Shown: positions 44,366 through 53,507, counted from the first letter of the stretch. The stretch is DNA of 64,000 nucleotides from Azoarcus sp. Aa7 (GCF_014822185.1 NZ_QVLR01000051.1:1-64000), one strand, 5' to 3'. Made by a program: numbers and translations. The notes: generated by a model from the sequence alone, not told the origin.

Positions 44366-46009
44366 ATGCAACGCGAATCGATGGAATTCGACGTCCTGAT
44401 CGTCGGTGGCGGCCCCGCGGGGCTGGCCGCGGCGATCCGGCTGAAGCAACTGGCAGCCGAGAAAGGCGCCGACATCTCCGTGTGCCTGATCGAGAAGGCG
44501 GCCGAGATCGGCGCCCACATCCTCTCCGGCGCCGTGATGGATCCCCGCGCGCTGAACGAGCTGATCCCGGACTGGAAGGAACTGGGGGCGCCGGTGACCA
44601 CCGCCGTCACCGAAGATCGCGTGATCTTCCTCAACGAAACCGGCGGGCGCAAGGTGCCCACCGGCCTGCTGCCGGACTGTTTTCTGAACCACGGCAACTA
44701 CATTGTGCGCCTGGGAAACGTCGCCAAGTGGCTCGGCGAGCAGGCCGAAGCCCTGGGCGTCGAGGTCTATCCGGGCTTCGCCGGCGCCGAGATCCTGTAT
44801 GACGAGAGTGGCGCCGTGAAGGGTGTCGCGACCGGCGACATGGGCGTGACGCGCGAAGGCGAACAGGGCCCCGCCTACCAGCCGGGCATGGAACTGCACG
44901 CGAAATACACGCTGTTTGCCGAAGGCTGCCGCGGGCATCTGGGCAAGCAGCTCGAGGCGAAGTTCAACCTTCGGAATGGCGTCGATCCGCAGACCTACGG
45001 CATCGGCCTGAAGGAGCTGTGGGAAGTCCCCGCCGAGCGTCATGAGCCGGGCGTGGTTGTACACACGACCGGCTGGCCCCTGCCCTCGGACACCTACGGC
45101 GGCGGCTTCGTCTATCACCTCGAGGACAAGCTCGTCGCGATCGGCTACGTCGTGGGTCTCAACTACACCAACCCGCACCTCTCGCCGTTCGAGGAGTTCC
45201 AGCGCTACAAGACACACCCCGAGATCCGCAAGTATCTCGAAGGCGGCAAGCGCCTGGCCTACGGCGCGCGCGCAATCGCCGCGGGTGGCCTGCAGAGCCA
45301 GCCGAAGCTGGTGTTCCCGGGTGGCGCGCTGATCGGCGACGACGCGGGTTTCCTCAACGCCGCGCGCATCAAGGGCAGCCACGCCGCGATCAAGAGCGGT
45401 GCGCTCGCCGCCGAAGCCGCTTTCGAGGCCGTGACGGCCGAACGCAGCCGTGACGAACTCGGCGCCTTCCCTGAGGCCTTCAAGTCGAGCTGGCTGTACG
45501 ACGAGCTGCACAAGACGCGCAACTTCAAGCCCTACATGAAGAAGGGCCTGTGGATGGGCTCGCTGCTCTTCGGCTTCGACCAGAAGGTGTTCGGCGGCAA
45601 GGCGCCGTGGACGCTGCACAACAGCTCCGACCACGACAAGCTCAAGCCCGCGACCGAGTGCGCGAAGATCGACTACCCGAAGCCCGACGGCGTGCTGACC
45701 TTCGACCGCCTCTCCTCGGTGTTCCTGTCGAACACCAACCACGAGGAAGATCAGCCCTGCCACCTGCAGTTGAAGGATGCGTCGGTGCCGATCGCGGTGA
45801 ACCTCGCGAAGTACGACGCCCCCGAGCAGCGCTACTGCCCGGCCGGCGTGTACGAGATCGTGCGCGACGAGTCGGGGCAGAACCCGCGCCTGCAGATCAA
45901 TGCGCAGAACTGCGTGCACTGCAAGACCTGCGACATCAAGGACCCGACGCAGAACATCAACTGGGTCGTGCCGCAGGGTGGCGAAGGGCCGATCTATCAG
46001 GGGATGTGA
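44366..46009 (+). CDS. Electron transfer flavoprotein-ubiquinone oxidoreductase
   Basis: A 547-residue flavo-iron-sulfur protein. FDVLIVGGGPAGLAAAIRLKQLA binds FAD, GAHILSGAVMDPRAL and GGLQSQPKLVFPGGALIGDDAGFLN (in pieces) are ETF-QO signatures, and the [4Fe-4S] ligands are in YCPAGVYE and NCVHCKTCDIKDP at the end. It passes ETF electrons to the quinone pool at the membrane. ATG 44345 is an alternative start. As last gene of the operon it completes the private electron route of this pathway. Confidence 0.95.
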   Translation: MQRESMEFDVLIVGGGPAGLAAAIRLKQLAAEKGADISVCLIEKAAEIGAHILSGAVMDPRALNELIPDWKELGAPVTTAVTEDRVIFLNETGGRKVPTGLLPDCFLNHGNYIVRLGNVAKWLGEQAEALGVEVYPGFAGAEILYDESGAVKGVATGDMGVTREGEQGPAYQPGMELHAKYTLFAEGCRGHLGKQLEAKFNLRNGVDPQTYGIGLKELWEVPAERHEPGVVVHTTGWPLPSDTYGGGFVYHLEDKLVAIGYVVGLNYTNPHLSPFEEFQRYKTHPEIRKYLEGGKRLAYGARAIAAGGLQSQPKLVFPGGALIGDDAGFLNAARIKGSHAAIKSGALAAEAAFEAVTAERSRDELGAFPEAFKSSWLYDELHKTRNFKPYMKKGLWMGSLLFGFDQKVFGGKAPWTLHNSSDHDKLKPATECAKIDYPKPDGVLTFDRLSSVFLSNTNHEEDQPCHLQLKDASVPIAVNLAKYDAPEQRYCPAGVYEIVRDESGQNPRLQINAQNCVHCKTCDIKDPTQNINWVVPQGGEGPIYQGM

Positions 46010-46655
46010 GCGGGCACCGATTCTGTCCGAGGGTGTCGCAACAAACGCTTTGGGGTTCCTACGCACTCCTTCTCTCGCTCTTGCGTGACACCTTCCCTCT
46101 TTATTCAGGGCGGCGCCGCCAAATGTGCGCCAGCAACGGACTGGCGCTGGAAAACCGCTTGCCAAGGGCTGAGTGAACCGGTGGACACGTTGCGGCACTA
46201 TCGTGCTTCTTTAGGACGGCGAAGCTACCAGCGCGACAGCAAGGTCCATCGTCGCTCGTTTGATCCTACTGAGTTGTCTAGCGCGGATTCGTCGCAGCGA
46301 TAATGTCAACGAGGGTGAAGCGCTCGTCGACAGGATCTCAAAGTCGTAAGCGTTTCCTCAAAATATCCAGTTGTTACTCCTTTCTACCCAGTCCACACTA
46401 GTACGGCGCGTACGTCTTGTCGTTCAGTGGAACGCGTCGATTCAACAGATTGGAACGGGGAACGAAGTAGGGGGAGGGGTGCAATCTTTCTGTCTCCGGG
46501 CACGAACGTTGGTTGCGAATGCTCCGAGACTCGATGAACGACAGCTATCGGCAAGTGATTCTCAATAGCAGCATCCGGCCAGAAGCGACCAATGGCAGTT
46601 ACATTTGAACCCAGTACAATTTCGCTTCCTCAGTTGCACACCCCCTGCTGCCGCA
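46010..46655. other. 646-base intergenic region before the beta-lactamase
   Basis: No gene, tRNA or clear mobile-element end found. Base composition shifts here from the GC-rich catabolic genes to a more AT-rich stretch, which fits an insertion boundary. In-frame codons upstream of the beta-lactamase start (46605) precede its signal peptide without a family match. Confidence 0.4.
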
Positions 46656-47438
46656 ATGGCAAAACTCATTCTTCTGACCTGTAGCCTCTGTCTCTCCTTC
46701 TTTGTGCGTGCCGAAGATTCGGCAATCGAACATCTGTTTCGCAGTGCGGGTATCGACGGAACCATCGTGATCGAATCTGTCAGCACGGGACAGCGTTTCG
46801 TCCATAACGATCCTCGCTCAAAACAACCCTTCGCGGCCGCTTCGACGTTCAAGGTGCTCAACACCTTGATTGCGCTTGAGGAGGGAGTCATTTCTGGGGC
46901 AGACGCCATCTTTCAATGGGATGGAACCCGATACGAGATTTCCAACTGGAACAATGATCAGACGCTGGAAAGTGCTTTCAAGGCGAGTTGTGTTTGGTGC
47001 TACCAGCAACTCGCTCGGCGAGTGGGGGCAATGAAGTATCCGTCCTATATCCAAAAATCGGACTATGGTCAGTTGCGTCAGCCGTTCAATGAAACAGAGT
47101 TCTGGCTGGATGGCTCTTTGACGATCAGCGCGGAACAGCAGGTCGCATTTCTCCGGCAGATCGTCGAACGTAAATTGCCGTTCGAGGCGAGCAGTTATGA
47201 CACGTTGAAAAAGATCATGCTCACTGATGTAACTGAGCGGTATCGTCTTTATGCAAAAACGGGTTGGGCGACCCGCAACGCTTCTCCTGTGGGTTGGTAT
47301 GTTGGGTTTGTGGAAACACCGGACGACATCTGGATTTTCGCTCTGAACCTTGCCACCCGCGATGCCAAGGATCTCCCGCTGCGCATCCAGATAGCCAAAG
47401 ATGCGTTGAAGGAAAAGGGCGCGTTGCCGCCAAGCTAA
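46656..47438 (+). CDS. Class D (OXA-type) beta-lactamase
   Basis: A 260-residue serine beta-lactamase with a signal peptide ([16 protein letters not shown], cleaved about residue 19). Active-site motifs: S63-T-F-K66 in [12 protein letters not shown]111-C-V113 in [11 protein letters not shown], and K201-T-G in [24 protein letters not shown] is the usual OXA omega-side region. The YGN motif reads Y137-G-Q139, an unusual residue. ATG 46656 is chosen so that the signal peptide starts with MAK; ATG 46605 adds 17 odd residues. It is more AT-rich than the genes to its left and lies next to insertion sequences, so recent transfer is likely. Confidence 0.9.
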   Translation: MAKLILLTCSLCLSFFVRAEDSAIEHLFRSAGIDGTIVIESVSTGQRFVHNDPRSKQPFAAASTFKVLNTLIALEEGVISGADAIFQWDGTRYEISNWNNDQTLESAFKASCVWCYQQLARRVGAMKYPSYIQKSDYGQLRQPFNETEFWLDGSLTISAEQQVAFLRQIVERKLPFEASSYDTLKKIMLTDVTERYRLYAKTGWATRNASPVGWYVGFVETPDDIWIFALNLATRDAKDLPLRIQIAKDALKEKGALPPS

Positions 47439-47518
47439 CGTCTCCTTTCGGAAAAGTTCAACTCCCGCTTCGGGTCGCTATGGATAGATTTGCATAGTGA
47501 AGCTTTGGCTACCACGAG

Positions 47519-47534
47519 AACCCGGGGCGATTCA
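47519..47534. repeat. Extra IS end facing the outer element's left end
   Basis: AACCCGGGGCGATTCA is the same sequence as the right end of the outer IS (50298-50313) and forms an inverted pair with that element's left end, 26 bases away. It may be what is left of a second copy. Confidence 0.6.
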
Positions 47535-47610
47535 AAGTCATAGGGCGCCGTGGCACAATTTGAATCGCCCCGGGTTTGATGGAGGCTCTAACTCTTGAGA
47601 AGATAGAGCC

Positions 47611-47934
47611 ATGAAGAAGTCCGTGAAGTTCTCCCCCGAAGTCCGTGAGCGTGCGGTGCGCATGGTTGCCGAGTGTCGCGGCGATCATCCGTCGCAGTGG
47701 GCAGCCGTTGAATCCATCGCCGCCAAGATTAGTTGCACGCCGCAGACGTTGCTGACCTGGGTGCGTCAGCACGAACGGGATAGCGGACAGCGCGAGGGAC
47801 CTACCACGGCCGATCAGAAACGCGTCAAGGAACTGGAGCGCGAGGTCCGTGAGTTGCGCAAAGCCAATGAGATTCTGAAGCTTGCCAGCGCGTTTTTCGC
47901 CCAGGCGGAGCTCGACCGCCGATTCAAGTCCTGA
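47611..47934 (+). CDS. IS3-family transposase OrfA
   Basis: A 107-residue OrfA: helix-turn-helix [46 protein letters not shown], then a leucine-zipper helix ([31 protein letters not shown]), which is diagnostic of IS3 OrfA. OrfB lies in the -1 frame and overlaps its end, the layout used for frameshifted fusion transposase. Full length and probably made, but useless in cis because OrfB is split. Confidence 0.9.
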   Translation: MKKSVKFSPEVRERAVRMVAECRGDHPSQWAAVESIAAKISCTPQTLLTWVRQHERDSGQREGPTTADQKRVKELEREVRELRKANEILKLASAFFAQAELDRRFKS

Positions 47935-48541
47935 GAGCCTTCGTCGACGCGCATCGCGATGCCTTCGGGGTCGAGCCGATCTGCAGGCAATTGCAGATCG
48001 CCCCATCCGGCTACCGGCGCCATGTCGCGCTGCTGCGCAATCCTGAACGACGCAGTCAGAGAGTGCAGCGCGACGAGATGTTGATGCCCGAGATCGAGCG
48101 CGTCTGGCAAGCCAACCTGCAGGTTTATGGTGCCGACAAGGTCTGGCGGCAACTGAACCGGGAAGGTGTCGCGGTAGCCCGCTGCACGGTCGAGCGACTT
48201 ATGCGCCGTCATGGGCTGCGTGGTGTCGTACGAGGCAAGGTCGTGCGCACCACGATCAGCGACAGCAAGGCGGCGTGTCCGCTGGATCGGGTCAATCGGC
48301 AGTTCAAGGCCGACCGCCCCATGCGGTGGCTTCGGTGGGCTGGACAGCTACCGGGTCGGAATAAGCTAAGGCCGGTGACCGGGGGTTGGTTTTGACTTTC
48401 CCGGATTTTATTCAAAACGGCTCGAGCGCTGTGGAGCTTGTGGGCAAAGGGGCGCGCGGTGGGAAAGTCGCCAGACTTTTCCACGGCAAGCGCCCCGGTT
48501 CGCCGCAGGCGAATTGTCCCCAAATCCACAGCGTCCTTCCC

Positions 48542-49378
48542 TCAGGCCGCCCGCAGGGCGGCCTCCTGTTGATGCCCGAAGTACGCCTCGTCGGGCGTCT
48601 GCCACCCAAGCGCCTGATGCGGCCGGCACCGGTTGTACCAATCGAAGCAGGCCGCGAGGCTCGCCTTCTGCGCGCGGCCGTCCGCGCACGGGCGCAGATA
48701 CACCCACTCGTGCTTGACCGTCCACCACAGCCGCTCGACAAAGATGTTGTCATGGCAGCGGCCGCGCCCGTCCATGCTGATGCGGATGCCGTGGCGCTTG
48801 AGCACCCGGGTGAAGGCTTCGGCCGTAAATTGGCAACCCTGGTCGGTATTGAAGATCTCGGGCGTCCCGTAGCGGGCAATCGCCTCCTCGAGTGCCGCCA
48901 CGCAGAAGTCGGTCGTGAGCGTGTTCGACAGCCGCCACGCGAGCACGCGGCGGGTCGCCCAGTCGAGGATCGCCACGAGATACAGGAAACCCTTGGCCAT
49001 CGGGATGTAGGTGATGTCGGTGGCCCACACGTGGTTGGTCCGCTCGATCTTCAGGCCGCGCAGCAGGTATGGGTAGACCGGATGTGCCGGATGGGGGCGA
49101 CTCGTGTTACGCCGCGGCCCCACCGCCCACAGCCCCATCCGGCGCATCAGCCGCCGAATCCGACCCCGCCCCACCGGCACGCCCTCGCGCGCGAGCATCA
49201 CCTGCATGCGCCGGCTGCCGTACATCGGATGCTCGGTGAAGATGCGGTCAATGCGCCGCATCAACCCCAGCTCCTCTTCCGAGTCGCCCGTCGGCCGATA
49301 GTAGGCGCTGCTCCTCGCCACGCCCAGCAGTGCGCACTGGCGCACCACCGACAGCTTGCCCTTGCCGCGCCCGATCAT
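48542..49378 (-). CDS. IS3-family transposase OrfB of the inner element
   Basis: A 278-residue DDE integrase-type protein: MIGRGKGKLSVVRQCALLGVARSSAYY at the start, HPMYGSRRMQVMLAREG, then WATDITYIPMAKGFLYLVAILDWATRRVLAWRL (first D), IFNTDQGCQFTAEAF (second D) and FVERLWWTVKHEWVYL (E). ATG overlaps the OrfA stop (ATGA), so both can be made separately. All catalytic residues are present, so the element may still be active. Confidence 0.92.
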   Translation of the reverse strand: MIGRGKGKLSVVRQCALLGVARSSAYYRPTGDSEEELGLMRRIDRIFTEHPMYGSRRMQVMLAREGVPVGRGRIRRLMRRMGLWAVGPRRNTSRPHPAHPVYPYLLRGLKIERTNHVWATDITYIPMAKGFLYLVAILDWATRRVLAWRLSNTLTTDFCVAALEEAIARYGTPEIFNTDQGCQFTAEAFTRVLKRHGIRISMDGRGRCHDNIFVERLWWTVKHEWVYLRPCADGRAQKASLAACFDWYNRCRPHQALGWQTPDEAYFGHQQEAALRAA

Positions 49379-49686
49379 CGCCCGCCTTTCAGCAACCGGG
49401 AGATGGCAGGCTGTTTGGCCAAAAAATCGCGTTCCACCTTCAGCTGCCCGATCTGCCGATACAATTCGTCGATCGTCTTCTGCTGCTCGCCCTCGGCCGC
49501 CTTCTTCGCCCCGCGCTCGAACAGTTCTTCGGCCCGTCGCGCCAGTTCCTGCTTCCAGGTGCTGATCATCGTCGGATGCACCCCGTACTCCGCCGACAAC
49601 TCGGCCAGCGTCCTCTCTCCGCTCATCGCCGCCATCGCGACCTGCGCCTTGAACTGCGCACTGTGCTGCTTGCGTTTCACGCCCAC
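49375..49686 (-). CDS. IS3-family transposase OrfA of the inner element
   Basis: A 103-residue OrfA: KQHSAQFKAQVAMAAMSGERTLAELSAEYGVHPTMISTWKQEL is the helix-turn-helix, and QQKTIDELYRQIGQLKVERDFLAKQ is the coiled-coil end. It lies just inside the right end of the inner element and is coupled to OrfB by four shared bases. Confidence 0.92.
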   Translation of the reverse strand: MGVKRKQHSAQFKAQVAMAAMSGERTLAELSAEYGVHPTMISTWKQELARRAEELFERGAKKAAEGEQQKTIDELYRQIGQLKVERDFLAKQPAISRLLKGGR

Positions 49687-50313
49687 GTTTCATACCTCAG
49701 CTGTCCGGTCGGCCTTAGCTTATCCAACTGTCCAGTTTTCCGGAGCCGCCGCACCAACCAGTTGTGGGTCTCGGACTTCACTTATGTCTCGACCTGGCAA
49801 GGCTGGCTGTATGTGGCCTTCGTCATCGATGTCTTTGCCCGACGCATCGTGGGCTGGCGTGTGAGCAGTTCCATGCACACGGACTTCGTGCTCGATGCCC
49901 TGGAGCAGGCGCTGTACGCCCGCCAGCCAAGTCCCGAAGAAGCCCTGATCCACCACTCCGACAGAGGCTCGCAGTACGTCTCGATCCGCTACAGCGAGCG
50001 CCTGGCCGAAGCAGGTATAGAGCCGTCCGTCGGCAGCAAGGGCGACAGCTATGACAATGCTCTGGCAGAGACGATCAATGGTTTGTACAAGGCAGAGATG
50101 ATCCACCGGCGAGCACCCTGGAAAACCAAGGAATCCGTGGAGCTGGCAACGCTGGAATGGGTGTCCTGGTTTAACCACCACCGGCTGCTCGAACCCATCG
50201 GGTATATCCCGCCCGCAGAAGCTGAGGCAAACTACTACAGGCAACTCGCCCGTCAGACCGCCATCGCGGCCTGACTTAAACCAACCGGCCTCCACGGAAC
50301 CCGGGGCGATTCA

Positions 50314-50933
50314 GGTGGAGGCCATATTATTGAGCCGAGGATGCCGCTTCCGGGGATTGGGTGGTATGCAACGTGCGCAGAGCCTGGCGGACTTCGGTTT
50401 GGAATTATTCAAGTTGATCAAGATGCTGCCTAAGGTTATTGCCGAACAATTCTCTGCTGGCCGCCGTCCTCGACAGGCCATGATCGGCGCTCAAACGTCT
50501 AGCATCTGCTTCTGACAGCGGCGAATTTCGGCTTCGGGTCGTTACAGTGAGTTCGCATAATCGTCGATCCTGCCATTCAACAGCGCAGGGGCGGACGTAG
50601 CAGGGTGCTCAATCTTTGCCACCGGTCTTTGTGGTCGTGCTGGAGGGCAAATGAGGAAAAAGGGAGCAAAGAGCGCGAACCTGTACGCAACATTGCGAGT
50701 GCTGCGATGTTCGGGGGGTAATGTCGCCGAAGTAGGGCAGGGGACTTCCCCGGGTTTCCGGTTTCCGGTTTTCGGCCCGAAGCTGCCGGCCAGCCTGCGT
50801 CGATTGAGCGGCTGAAGTAGTGCGGACAGCTGCCGCACGGCGCTCAGCGCCGCCGGAATGCGGTTGCCCAGGGGATATGGCGAGACGGACACGCAGTCTT
50901 GCCAAATTTTGCCAAGCCGACTAATCTGAGGCC
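50314..50933. other. 620-base region between the IS and the ParDE-like genes
   Basis: No gene supported. GGTGGAGGCCATATTATTGAG just after the outer IS resembles that element's own left interior (GATGGAGGCTCTAACTCTTGAG), perhaps a scrap of a related copy. The string CTTCGGGTCG followed by a short loosely similar stretch (50529-50555) also occurs left of the IS at 47466-47495. Confidence 0.35.
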
Positions 50934-51185
50934 ATGAGCACGATGAACATTTCCTTGCCCGATAGCCTGAAGTCCTTCGTGGACGAGCAGGTCAGCGAGC
51001 GCGGCTTCGGTAGTAGCAGCGAGTACCTGCGCGAACTGATCCGCAAGGATCAGGGGCGTCAGCGCTTGCGTGGCTTGTTGCTGGCGGGCGCAGCCTCTGC
51101 ACAGGGATCGCCAGCCAATGCCGCTTACTTCGAAGGTCTGCGTGACCGGGTACGCAAGGCTGCAAAGTCTGTTTCTCGCGGGTGA
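50934..51185 (+). CDS. parD: ParD-like (CC2985 family) antitoxin
   Basis: An 83-residue ribbon-helix-helix protein: MNISLPDSLKSFVDEQVSERGFGSSSEYLRELIRKDQ matches the ParD/CC2985 fold nearly throughout. The acidic-to-basic tail from residue 45 on (RLRGLLLAGAASAQG) should bind the toxin. It overlaps the toxin start by four bases (GTGA) and would repress the pair. Confidence 0.9.
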   Translation: MSTMNISLPDSLKSFVDEQVSERGFGSSSEYLRELIRKDQGRQRLRGLLLAGAASAQGSPANAAYFEGLRDRVRKAAKSVSRG

Positions 51186-51514
51186 GGGTCAAGCCGGTAG
51201 TTCCGCGTGAGCAGGCCAACCTAGACGTCGACAACGTGGTCGCCTACTACCTGGACGAGGGGGCCGCGTCGGTCGCACTCGATTTCATCGACGCGTTGGA
51301 ACAGGTTTATACCCACATAGGTCGCCATCCCGCCACAGGTTCGCCTCGTTACGGGCATGAATTGGACCTTCCCGGTCTACGCTCTTGGTCGCTGTCTCGC
51401 TACCCTTACCTCGTCTTCTACGTCGAACGGCCAGACCACATTGATGTCTGGCGTGTGCTGCATGGCCAGCGCGATATTCCCACTTGGATGCAAGACCCCG
51501 ACGCCTTAGCCTGA
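51182..51514 (+). CDS. parE: ParE/RelE-type toxin
   Basis: A 110-residue RelE/ParE-fold toxin: QANLDVDNVVAYYLDEGAASVALDFIDALEQVYTHIGRHPATGSPRYG, then LPGLRSWSLSRYPYLVFYVERPDHIDVWRVLHGQRDIP, the usual ParE end. ParE poisons DNA gyrase, while RelE cuts mRNA; the family text here is closer to ParE. GTG start, coupled to the antitoxin gene. Confidence 0.9.
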   Translation: MRVKPVVPREQANLDVDNVVAYYLDEGAASVALDFIDALEQVYTHIGRHPATGSPRYGHELDLPGLRSWSLSRYPYLVFYVERPDHIDVWRVLHGQRDIPTWMQDPDALA

Positions 51515-51765
51515 CGCCACCGCCCGGCATTTCCGCGAGCCAGTCATTGCTGTCCGCTTACGAAAGCCACCCTTCAACCTTGCAAACTAGAGCAGCCAGC
51601 CAGGGCACGAAACGCCGAAAGTCCATCACCAAATGCCTGGATCACTCTGAAAGCTGTCGCACAGCCTTTTCAGGTCAGCGGCTGTGCCCGACCCGCTCCG
51701 GGCTGACGACCTTTCTTAAACCGGACGCTCGCATCTGCAAACGGTGGTACAGCAGGATCAGGTGA

Positions 51766-51996
51766 TCAGCCACAGCAGCCGTGCTTCTTTCGATCTTCCT
51801 GTACGGGTGGGCACGGCACCGTCCCGTAGGAGCAGAACACGCAGCAGTCGCCGGCGTTCGGGCGCAGCAGTGCGTGACAGGCCTGGCACTCGTAGAACCA
51901 TTGGCAGGCATCCGCAGGCATCTGTTCGGTCTTGGTGTGCCCGCATTTCGGACAGGTCAGCGTGGATTCTAGAATCACGGCGCTCTCCGGCATGGG
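51766..51996 (-). CDS. GDCCVxC-domain small stress/metal protein
   Basis: A 76-residue cysteine-rich protein: STLTCPKCGHTKTEQMPADACQWFYECQACHALLRPNAGDCCVFCSYGTVPCPP. It contains three CxxC-type pairs and the name-giving GDCCVFC block of a family found beside mercury and other metal-resistance genes. Ends HGCCG. ATG 51996 is two bases after the stop of the cation transporter; ATG 52005 is also possible. A role in metal binding is inferred. Confidence 0.85.
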   Translation of the reverse strand, partial: PMPESAVILESTLTCPKCGHTKTEQMPADACQWFYECQACHALLRPNAGDCCVFCSYGTVPCPPVQEDRKKHGCCG

Positions 51997-51998
51997 TT

Positions 51999-52637
51999 TC
52001 ATGCGGGCGTGGCCGCAGCCGCATGGGCGGCGATTTCTCCGCGTGCCTGCCGCACGACGCTCCGGCCCGCCAAGAGTGCCAGGCCAGCGATCACCACCGC
52101 TACCAGCAGATCCGGCCAAGCGGTGCCGGTGCCCAGGACGCCCACGGCCGCCAGCCCCACCGCCACATTCACGATGGCGTCGTTGCGGCTGCACAGCCAG
52201 ACCGAGCGCATGTTCGCGTCGCCGTCGCGAAACGCGTGGAGCATCGCCGCGACGCTGCCATTGGCCAGCAAGGCGAGCACGGCGATGGCGCCCATGGTGA
52301 CGGGTTCCGGCGGGATGCCGGACATCGCCGTCCAGGCGGTCTTGCCGAGGACGAAGAGACCATAGACGCCCATGGTCAGCCCTTTGACCAAAGCGGCGCG
52401 GGCGCGCCACAACAAGCCCATGGACAGCACCGCCAGCGACAAGCCGTAGTTGGCGGCATCACCGGCAAAATCGATCGCGTCTGCGAGCAGGGACACCGAA
52501 CCGGCGTGCAGCCCGCCGACGGTTTCGACCAGGAACATCAGGGCATTGATTGCGAGCGCCACCCACAGCGCCTTGCGGAAACGCGGACTGACGACGGCCC
52601 TTGCTGACGAACATTCTCCGGAGCAGCAAGTGGACAT
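51999..52637 (-). CDS. Cation diffusion facilitator-type metal transporter
   Basis: A 212-residue, six-helix membrane protein. It begins MSTCCSGECSSA, a cysteine cluster, then LWVALAINALMFLVETVGGLHAGSVSLLADAIDFAGDAANYGLSL with the HxxxD/DxxxD metal-site pattern of CDF proteins in TM2 and SRNDAIVNVAVGLAAVGV in TM5. It lacks the cytoplasmic C-terminal domain of longer CDF proteins. It should export Zn, Cd or a related ion and is driven by the MerR-type promoter upstream. Confidence 0.88.
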   Translation of the reverse strand: MSTCCSGECSSARAVVSPRFRKALWVALAINALMFLVETVGGLHAGSVSLLADAIDFAGDAANYGLSLAVLSMGLLWRARAALVKGLTMGVYGLFVLGKTAWTAMSGIPPEPVTMGAIAVLALLANGSVAAMLHAFRDGDANMRSVWLCSRNDAIVNVAVGLAAVGVLGTGTAWPDLLVAVVIAGLALLAGRSVVRQARGEIAAHAAAATPA

Positions 52638-52673
52638 GGTCTTTCCTTCGCAATTCGATTGCCGCCATTGGAA

Positions 52674-52694
52674 ACCATGGAGTCACTCCAGGGT
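52674..52694 (-). promoter_or_regulatory. MerR-type operator in the transporter promoter
   Basis: On the minus strand ACCCTGGAGT-G-ACTCCATGGT is a near-perfect palindrome placed right after a TTGACC -35 box (52692-52697), and a TCCAAT -10-like box follows after a 19-base spacer. An over-long spacer filled by a dyad is the hallmark of MerR-family promoters. Confidence 0.8.
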
Positions 52695-52731
52695 CAAGCA
52701 TTTATAGTGATCGGTCTGACGGGAGGTAAAC

Positions 52732-53175
52732 ATGCGCATCGGGGAACTCGCTCAAACGACCGGCGTGGGCGTCGAGACGATCCGGTACTACGAGAAGGCG
52801 GGTCTGCTGCCGACACCGCCCCGGCAGTCGAACGGGTACCGGGATTACGGCGAGCACCATGGCGAGCGCCTGGCCTTCATCCGTCATTGCCGCGCGCTCG
52901 ACATGCCGTTGGCCGAGATCGGGCGCCTGCTCGATTTCGTCACGCACCCGGAAGCCGACTGCGGTGACATCAACCGGCTGATCGACGAGCAACTGGCTCG
53001 CGTACGGGCGCGGCTGTACTCGCTACATGCTTTGGAGAAACAGCTCACGGCGCTACGTGCGCGCTGCAAAATCGGACAGGTCCCTGCCGACTGCGGCATC
53101 CTGCACGAGTTGGTGGCGGCCGCTCACGGCGAAGCCTGCGCCTGCCACGCCGCCAATCCCGGGGAAGTGCGATGA
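52732..53175 (+). CDS. MerR-family metal-responsive activator (CadR/PbrR group)
   Basis: A 147-residue MerR regulator: [36 protein letters not shown] is the DNA-binding domain, followed by the dimer helix. Cys77, Cys112 and Cys121 match the C-x34-C-x8-C metal site of PbrR/CadR, and the tail [12 protein letters not shown] adds more possible ligands. It likely senses Pb, Cd or Zn and activates the divergent transporter promoter. GGGAGG lies six bases before the ATG. Confidence 0.92.
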   Translation: MRIGELAQTTGVGVETIRYYEKAGLLPTPPRQSNGYRDYGEHHGERLAFIRHCRALDMPLAEIGRLLDFVTHPEADCGDINRLIDEQLARVRARLYSLHALEKQLTALRARCKIGQVPADCGILHELVAAAHGEACACHAANPGEVR

Positions 53176-53507
53176 TGCAGTTGATCAAGACCACGGGCCT
53201 GTTCGCGATCACCGCGGTCGCGGAGATCCTTGGCTGCTATCTGCCGTGGCTCGTGTTGAAGCAGGGACGTCCGCCGTGGCTGCTTTTGCCCGCCGCCGTC
53301 TCGCTCGCCCTATTCGCCTGGCTGCTGACCTTGCATCCGTTCGCCGCGGGGCGCACGTATGCGGCCTACGGCGGTGTCTATGTGGCCGTGGCGCTGGGCT
53401 GGCTTTGGGCCGTGGATGGCGTCGCGCCGACACGCTGGGACGCGATCGGCGCGGGCGTGGCGCTGGTCGGTATGGCGATCATTGCGCTGCAGCCGAGGAG
53501 CATCTAA
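53172..53507 (+). CDS. YnfA/UPF0060 small membrane protein
   Basis: A 111-residue protein with four membrane helices: [64 protein letters not shown] and [21 protein letters not shown], which is the whole UPF0060/YnfA pattern. Relatives are SMR-like efflux proteins. The start overlaps the MerR stop by four bases, tying it to the metal regulator. Confidence 0.92.
   Translation: MMQLIKTTGLFAITAVAEILGCYLPWLVLKQGRPPWLLLPAAVSLALFAWLLTLHPFAAGRTYAAYGGVYVAVALGWLWAVDGVAPTRWDAIGAGVALVGMAIIALQPRSI

Larger units (their letters stand above)
48322..49753 (-). mobile_element. Inner IS3-family element with 3-bp target duplication
   Basis: The 1,432-base element begins TGCGGTGGCTTCGGTGGGCT and ends, on the other strand, TGCGGCGGCTCCGGAAAACT, both continuing GGACAG. 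It is flanked by CCA (48319-48321 and 49754-49756). Its genes run on the minus strand, with about 220 non-coding bases at its left end. Confidence 0.9.
47928..50274 (+). pseudogene. IS3-family transposase OrfB, interrupted by the inner IS
   Basis: First part (to 48321): [31 protein letters not shown] and VWQANLQVYGADKVWRQLNREG, up to FKADRP. Second part (from 49754): NQLWVSDFTYVSTWQGWLYVAFVIDVFARRIVGW, HHSDRGSQYVSIRY and ALAETINGLYKAEM, which together give the D-D-E triad. The two parts join in frame once the inner element and one CCA are removed. No standard start: it would be made by -1 frameshift from OrfA. Confidence 0.88.
47561..50313 (+). mobile_element. IS3-family element, split by a second IS
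   Basis: Left end TGAATCGCCCCGGGTTTGAT and right end (reverse complement) TGAATCGCCCCGGGTTCCGT match, both followed by GGAGGC. Without the inner element and its target repeat the length is about 1,318 bases, normal for IS3. It encodes OrfA and, one frame back, OrfB; OrfB is cut in two by the inner IS. No clear direct repeat flanks the outer element. Confidence 0.82.

Noticed and set aside
43874-46198. 774-residue minus-strand open frame.
   Set aside because: Opposes ETF-QO and the MFS gene, has low-complexity charged text and no recognisable domain.
46010-47600. Integron cassette (attC) around the OXA gene.
   Set aside because: No GTTRRRY/RYYYAAC pair or integrase found; the surroundings show IS ends instead.
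50542-50905. Minus-strand frames between the IS and parD.
   Set aside because: Short, overlapping in several frames, no start signals, no family text.
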